Part shown: positions 60,431 to 64,000 of the stretch, in pieces
Layout: the number at the start of each line of letters is the position of its first letter
How positions within the stretch are numbered: the first letter of the stretch is position 1
Assembly: GCA_001305055.1 (NCBI GenBank)
Contig: BBZX01000008.1
Location: forward strand, 62,001 to 126,000
DNA: 64,000 nt
Direction: 5' to 3'
Origin: Clostridia bacterium UC5.1-1C12
GTDB taxonomy: Bacteria > Bacillota_I > Bacilli_A > Erysipelotrichales > Erysipelotrichaceae
The notes under the pieces: generated by a model
What the model was told of the DNA's origin: nothing
Databases searched by the model: none
Seen by the model: the letters and a program-made list of their open reading frames with translations, nothing else
Made by a program: the position numbers and the translations under genes

Positions 60431-61651
60431 TTATGAATTAGCATACAACGGTTCAATATCTTTGCGATTTCTGACAACCAATAATTGGATACAAATGAAG
60501 CCAAAGAAGGCACAGAAGACAGCGACTGACCGATAAGGCAGGAATTCACCCAATACACCCACAATCAGCTGCATGATTAATACCATTAAACTGATTGCTA
60601 CATTCAATAGTGAATTAACTCTGGCACGCATTTCAGTAGGCAGATAGGACTGCACCGCGGTTTCTCTTAAGGTTGCGGAATTTACACCAAGGAAGCCGCA
60701 CAAGGCTCTTAAGGCAAGCATGATCGGATAGGGCAGAAAGAGAACGATGCCGTCGATGAATTGATAAACACGATATACAAATACCGTCATCGGATAACGC
60801 AGCGGCTGAGGAATCTTGATTGCGTAGTGGACAAAGCCGCCAATCATTCGGCCAAAGGTCACCGCACTTGTCAGCAGCGCATACATCGTTGTTGTCAGCC
60901 CCGGCGCAGTTTGGAAATAGGTCATCGTCATCAGCTCAGTACCATTGCCGCAGGCATTGGTAATAGCCATGTAAGAATAGATATTCCGCAGTCCCTTTTC
61001 CTGCTTCATATAGCTGAACCCTTCACTGATTTGATGCCAGTACGCTTTAAAGTTAAATTTTTGCGCACTAGCCTGTTTCTCTTTAATCTGGATCTGAGAT
61101 TCAAAAGCTGATGCCAGCAGCAATAAGCCGCCAACGATACAAAATAGAAAGGGGATTCCCAACTGCACATATATCATCGTTGACAGCGGTGCGGTAACAA
61201 CGGTAACGGTCGGATAAATCAAGGATGATACAGAATAACCTTTCTGCATAAACCCTTCACTGATCAAATCGGGATAGAATGCACTATAAGCGGTAGAATA
61301 AATCGAACTGATACCGTTAGTCACAAAGCCAAACAGCATATACAGCAGATAAGAGAAATCATGATTCATTAAATAGAAGGCAAATAATAAATAAATACTG
61401 CCCATCAATGCATCTAAGCCAAATATAAAGGGTTTGCGCTTATGTGAATCCATATAAGGGGCCACTAAGATCGGCAGCAGAATCGAAGGAATCATGATCG
61501 ATGCCTGATAGAGTCCGGTAAGCAGGGCTGAACTTGTATTGTCAAAAACGACCAAGCCCAAAGCCAGATTCATTGCGACACCGCCCACGCAGCTGATAAT
61601 CGTGCCAATTGTAATAATCGTAAAATTTTTAGTCCATAAAGTCTTTTTCAT
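60431..61651 (-). CDS. MFS transporter
   Basis: 406 residues, twelve helices, no frameshift. Opens KNFTIITIGTIISCVGGVAM; LVAPYMDSHKRKPFIFGL is motif A between helices 2 and 3. The track start 12 codons earlier lacks an RBS; ATG 61651 has AGAGGGC. Similar to MFS drug exporters of the Bacillota; substrate unknown. Confidence 0.82.
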   Translation of the reverse strand: MKKTLWTKNFTIITIGTIISCVGGVAMNLALGLVVFDNTSSALLTGLYQASIMIPSILLPILVAPYMDSHKRKPFIFGLDALMGSIYLLFAFYLMNHDFSYLLYMLFGFVTNGISSIYSTAYSAFYPDLISEGFMQKGYSVSSLIYPTVTVVTAPLSTMIYVQLGIPFLFCIVGGLLLLASAFESQIQIKEKQASAQKFNFKAYWHQISEGFSYMKQEKGLRNIYSYMAITNACGNGTELMTMTYFQTAPGLTTTMYALLTSAVTFGRMIGGFVHYAIKIPQPLRYPMTVFVYRVYQFIDGIVLFLPYPIMLALRALCGFLGVNSATLRETAVQSYLPTEMRARVNSLLNVAISLMVLIMQLIVGVLGEFLPYRSVAVFCAFFGFICIQLLVVRNRKDIEPLYANS

Positions 61652-61777
61652 AAATGCCCTCTTTTCTATGCAAAAAAAGTATAACATTTATTTAAGCGAA
61701 TAAAAATAGCGCATATTTGGGAAAATAGCGCTTATAAGATGGTTCTTAAAATACATAAAATTATATTTCAAGGAAAA

Positions 61778-63004
61778 TTATAAATTCATTAGCATTTCCT
61801 GCATCTGCATCGCCAGCTGCAAGGCTTCTTTATAACGCCGATTTGCCTTATAGGCATCAATCAGCATATGACCATGAAATTGCTGGAAGCCAAAGATGAT
61901 TCGCTTGCCGCAGTCTTCATATACTTCTTCCAAAAGCTTTAGATATTCCTCATTCATTTTGCCCTCCGCCATCATTCTGACAACCTGAATCATTTTCGCG
62001 TAGATATCTTCACAGTGATCTTGAATCAGCTTTTCATGCAGAACAGCTTCCGCTTTTTCAATATAATCCAAACTTTCTGACCGTCGGTTCAGATAATACA
62101 AAACGAGAGATAGTTTATGATAGGTAAGAAACTTGCTTAACGGATCAAGCCGTCCTGGCTCAGCTTCAATTAAATATTCATATGCTTTTTCATAACAGCC
62201 GATTTCACAATAAGTTGCACCGATATTATACTTAATATCACTGCGCAGATGTGAATCATGACGATTAAGGTTTAAGCAGCGCTCGTAGGTCTGAATCATG
62301 AGATCAAATTGATATAAATTACAGTAACAGCCGCCCTCAATAATGCAGACCTCGCTCATCACGGCTATATTTCCTTCATAAGCTGCCAAATCATACGCTT
62401 TCTTACAATATTGCAGGGCTTTTTGAAATTGACCTTTTTTATAATATAAAGAGGCAATCTTTAATTTAGTGATACTGCATGGATTCAATTGATCCGCTTT
62501 CAAAAAGGCACCTTCCGCTTCTTCATTAAACGCTTTGCCATACAGCAGTTCATAAACAAAAAGCATTTTTTCATCCATGAAGCCTATAAAAGGCTGCAAT
62601 TGATTCAATCGTTCTTTCATCGCTTCAGCATTGTGCTGAAGCTGGGCTTCCTGTATTTCAAATAGCTTAAAAGCAAGATACAGAGGACTGATTTCCGCTT
62701 CTTTAAGGCAGGCTCTTATCGCTTTTGAACTTTCACTTGCGTCTTCATAATGAAAGACTTTGTCAAAATAAGCGGTAAGCAGTTTCTCGCCTTGTTTTAA
62801 AACAGCTTCATTCCAGCATGATTTGATGCCTAAAGCCCTAAACAGCTGTTCAATGACTTCTTCACTGGGCTGGGCGGTGCCGTTTTCAATCTTGCTGAGA
62901 TAAGAAACTGTGCAAATACCCTTACAGACTCCGCTTTGTGAGAAATTAAGCTTTAATCGATAGTATTTTAATAAGAAGCCGACCCAATTTTCATTTTTTA
63001 TCAC
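61778..63004 (-). CDS. XRE-TPR regulator (Rgg/PlcR-like)
   Basis: 408 residues. N-terminal HTH with LKLNFSQSGVCKGICTVSYL then SKIENGTAQPSEEV; residues 70-400 are helical repeats of TPR type (e.g. ITKLKIASLYYKKGQFQKAL and IGATYCEIGCYEKAYEYL). Such RRNPP-like proteins bind secreted peptides; no signal peptide gene is visible beside it, so the ligand is open. Intact frame. Confidence 0.8.
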   Translation of the reverse strand: MIKNENWVGFLLKYYRLKLNFSQSGVCKGICTVSYLSKIENGTAQPSEEVIEQLFRALGIKSCWNEAVLKQGEKLLTAYFDKVFHYEDASESSKAIRACLKEAEISPLYLAFKLFEIQEAQLQHNAEAMKERLNQLQPFIGFMDEKMLFVYELLYGKAFNEEAEGAFLKADQLNPCSITKLKIASLYYKKGQFQKALQYCKKAYDLAAYEGNIAVMSEVCIIEGGCYCNLYQFDLMIQTYERCLNLNRHDSHLRSDIKYNIGATYCEIGCYEKAYEYLIEAEPGRLDPLSKFLTYHKLSLVLYYLNRRSESLDYIEKAEAVLHEKLIQDHCEDIYAKMIQVVRMMAEGKMNEEYLKLLEEVYEDCGKRIIFGFQQFHGHMLIDAYKANRRYKEALQLAMQMQEMLMNL

Positions 63005-63113
63005 CTAGCTTTAAGTGTAGCATTTAAGCTTGCATCAATCAATGATTGAATGGCTTACAGGTGGTTTTAACCGTTAAATTGTGATACAATTCTAACGACA
63101 GGCTGGTGAAATT

Positions 63114-64000
63114 ATGAAAAAGATTTTGATGATATTTTAGCGGGAATCAGGGGTTCGGCTTCGGCTTCGACACCTTCTAAGGCCAAGCAATATCTGGAAA
63201 CGATACAAAAAGAAAAAGAGGCGCTGATACGATCCAATGAGGAGCAGATTGAAGCGTTAAAGCTGCATACTTTGGATGCTGATCTTGATCGGATCAACAA
63301 AGAAATCGAACGTGATTTTGGTTTGGTGAGTGAAGATTCGCTGCCGGTGAATGAGCTAGAGCGTTTTCAAAGCATCGCAGTTGAGTTGAAGAATGCCCTG
63401 ATTGGTCAGGATACTTTTATTGATGCGTTGATTTTAGCCTTTAAACGGCCTTTAGTCATGGGTGAGGGCAAGGTTAAAAATAACATTATTATCGGATCAT
63501 TAAAAGGCAGCGGCCGGCATACAGCCTTGAAGCTGATGGCTCAGGGGATGAAAAAACAGCGTCTGTTACATGTTGATGAAGTTGCATTTATCGATTTGAG
63601 TAAATACCCGACCAGCAATGAAGAGAAGCTGTTTCTCCAGGATTTGTATACCGCTTTAAAAAAGGAAGGCTCAATTATTGCCTTTGAACATTTAGAACAG
63701 GCCTATCCCGGTTATCTAAAGCTGCTGGCATCATTGGCCTCCAGCGGCAGTGCGCCTTTGAATAAGCGATATGCGATTCAAAAGGATTCATTAGTTGAAG
63801 CGGGTAATGCTTTAGTGAAAAGTGCGGTATCAAGCTTTAGTGCTGAGGATAAATATTTAGTATTTATAACTGAGCAGAAGCCGGAATCGCTGGGTTCTAT
63901 TTTAGGCAGAGAATTTATGGCTTCCGTGAATGATATATGTGTGACTAAAGCTTTAGAAGCGGCAGACATCGAACAGATAACGGCTCAGTTATGTTTAGCA
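63114..64000 (+). CDS. Clp-like AAA+ protein with degenerate nucleotide site, 5' part
   Basis: About 295 residues are visible and the gene runs off the window. Corrected start MKKDFDDILAGIRGSASAST (an A missing at 63121). A coiled segment (residues 20-65) precedes a AAA+ module like the second ring of ClpA/ClpB: ELKNALIGQDTFIDALILAF. The Walker A region reads GSLKGSGRHTAL (no GKT), Walker B SIIAFEHLEQAYPGYLKLL (FE for DE), and sensor region LGREFMASVNDI like GPEFLNRxD. It may have lost ATP hydrolysis. RBS GGCTGGTG. Confidence 0.6.

Overview
The window is chromosomal DNA of a low-to-moderate GC Gram-positive bacterium. The signs are AGGAGG-type ribosome binding sites, sigma-A promoters (TTGACA-17-TATAAT), U-tailed hairpin terminators, cre-like (CcpA) sites, PTS sugar uptake and CwlD/HxlR/RpiR-type proteins. 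The gene content (two cytoplasmic-type sulfatases beside a cellobiose-family PTS, MurNAc salvage, flavinylated extracellular reductase lipoprotein) fits a gut Bacillota, possibly Erysipelotrichia. The taxon is an inference. I see no rRNA, CRISPR array, insertion sequence or prophage.

A property of the sequence itself dominates the annotation. More than half of the larger genes contain a one-base frameshift, and in nearly every case I could reconstruct, a homopolymer is one base too short. The proteins read well on both sides of the shift, so I annotate these genes as single CDSs. I regard most shifts as sequencing or assembly errors rather than gene decay. My count is roughly fifty over 64 kb, made by eye.

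Layout. 0-5 kb: end of a PatB-like lyase, flavin reductase, a DUF3795 protein, a YdeI-like protein, and a TetR/MFS efflux pair with two matching operators. 5-10 kb: a methyltransferase behind a leader peptide and alternative hairpins, an AhpD-like protein, glucose-6-phosphate dehydrogenase, and a CBS-regulated Mn pyrophosphatase. 10-13.5 kb: class I aldolase and a DUF2207 membrane protein. 13.5-17.7 kb: HxlR regulator, an AbiEii remnant, and a peptide-antibiotic type ABC transporter with its two-component system. 17.8-22.3 kb: two alpha/beta hydrolases, a HAD phosphatase, an XRE/membrane-protein pair and a CwlD-like amidase. 22.3-24.3 kb: tRNA-Ala(CGC), a RibD-like reductase with an AraC regulator, tRNA-Ala(UGC) and tRNA-Ile(GAU). 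24.3-25.2 kb: an AT-rich islet with degraded genes. 25.2-31.9 kb: nitroreductase, ADP-ribose pyrophosphatase, MATE pump, tRNA-Asn, a GGDEF-EAL protein and a double-headed GntR regulator.

32-36.3 kb is a MurNAc salvage cluster (mupG, murP, murQ, RpiR regulator). 36.3-38.4 kb holds a GNAT-like acyltransferase behind a second leader peptide and terminator, a DUF2871 membrane protein, and a 34-residue hydrophobic peptide that looks like a type I toxin. 38.5-48.6 kb: MATE pump, LacI regulator, and the most interesting block. This block has two operators and a cre site in front of sulfatase, PTS EIIC, a membrane protein, a second sulfatase, an esterase, PTS EIIB, PTS EIIA and a GH1 phospho-glycosidase. 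It looks like a complete pathway to import a sulfated (and perhaps acetylated) beta-disaccharide as its phosphate and strip it inside the cell.

48.7-64 kb: P-type ATPase, zinc-ribbon and GyrI-like proteins, a metallophosphoesterase lipoprotein, an esterase/ATP-grasp pair, a flavin-linked fumarate-reductase-like lipoprotein followed by a hybrid sensor kinase with two solute-binding domains, an MFS transporter, an XRE-TPR regulator, and the start of a Clp-like AAA+ protein with a degenerate nucleotide site.
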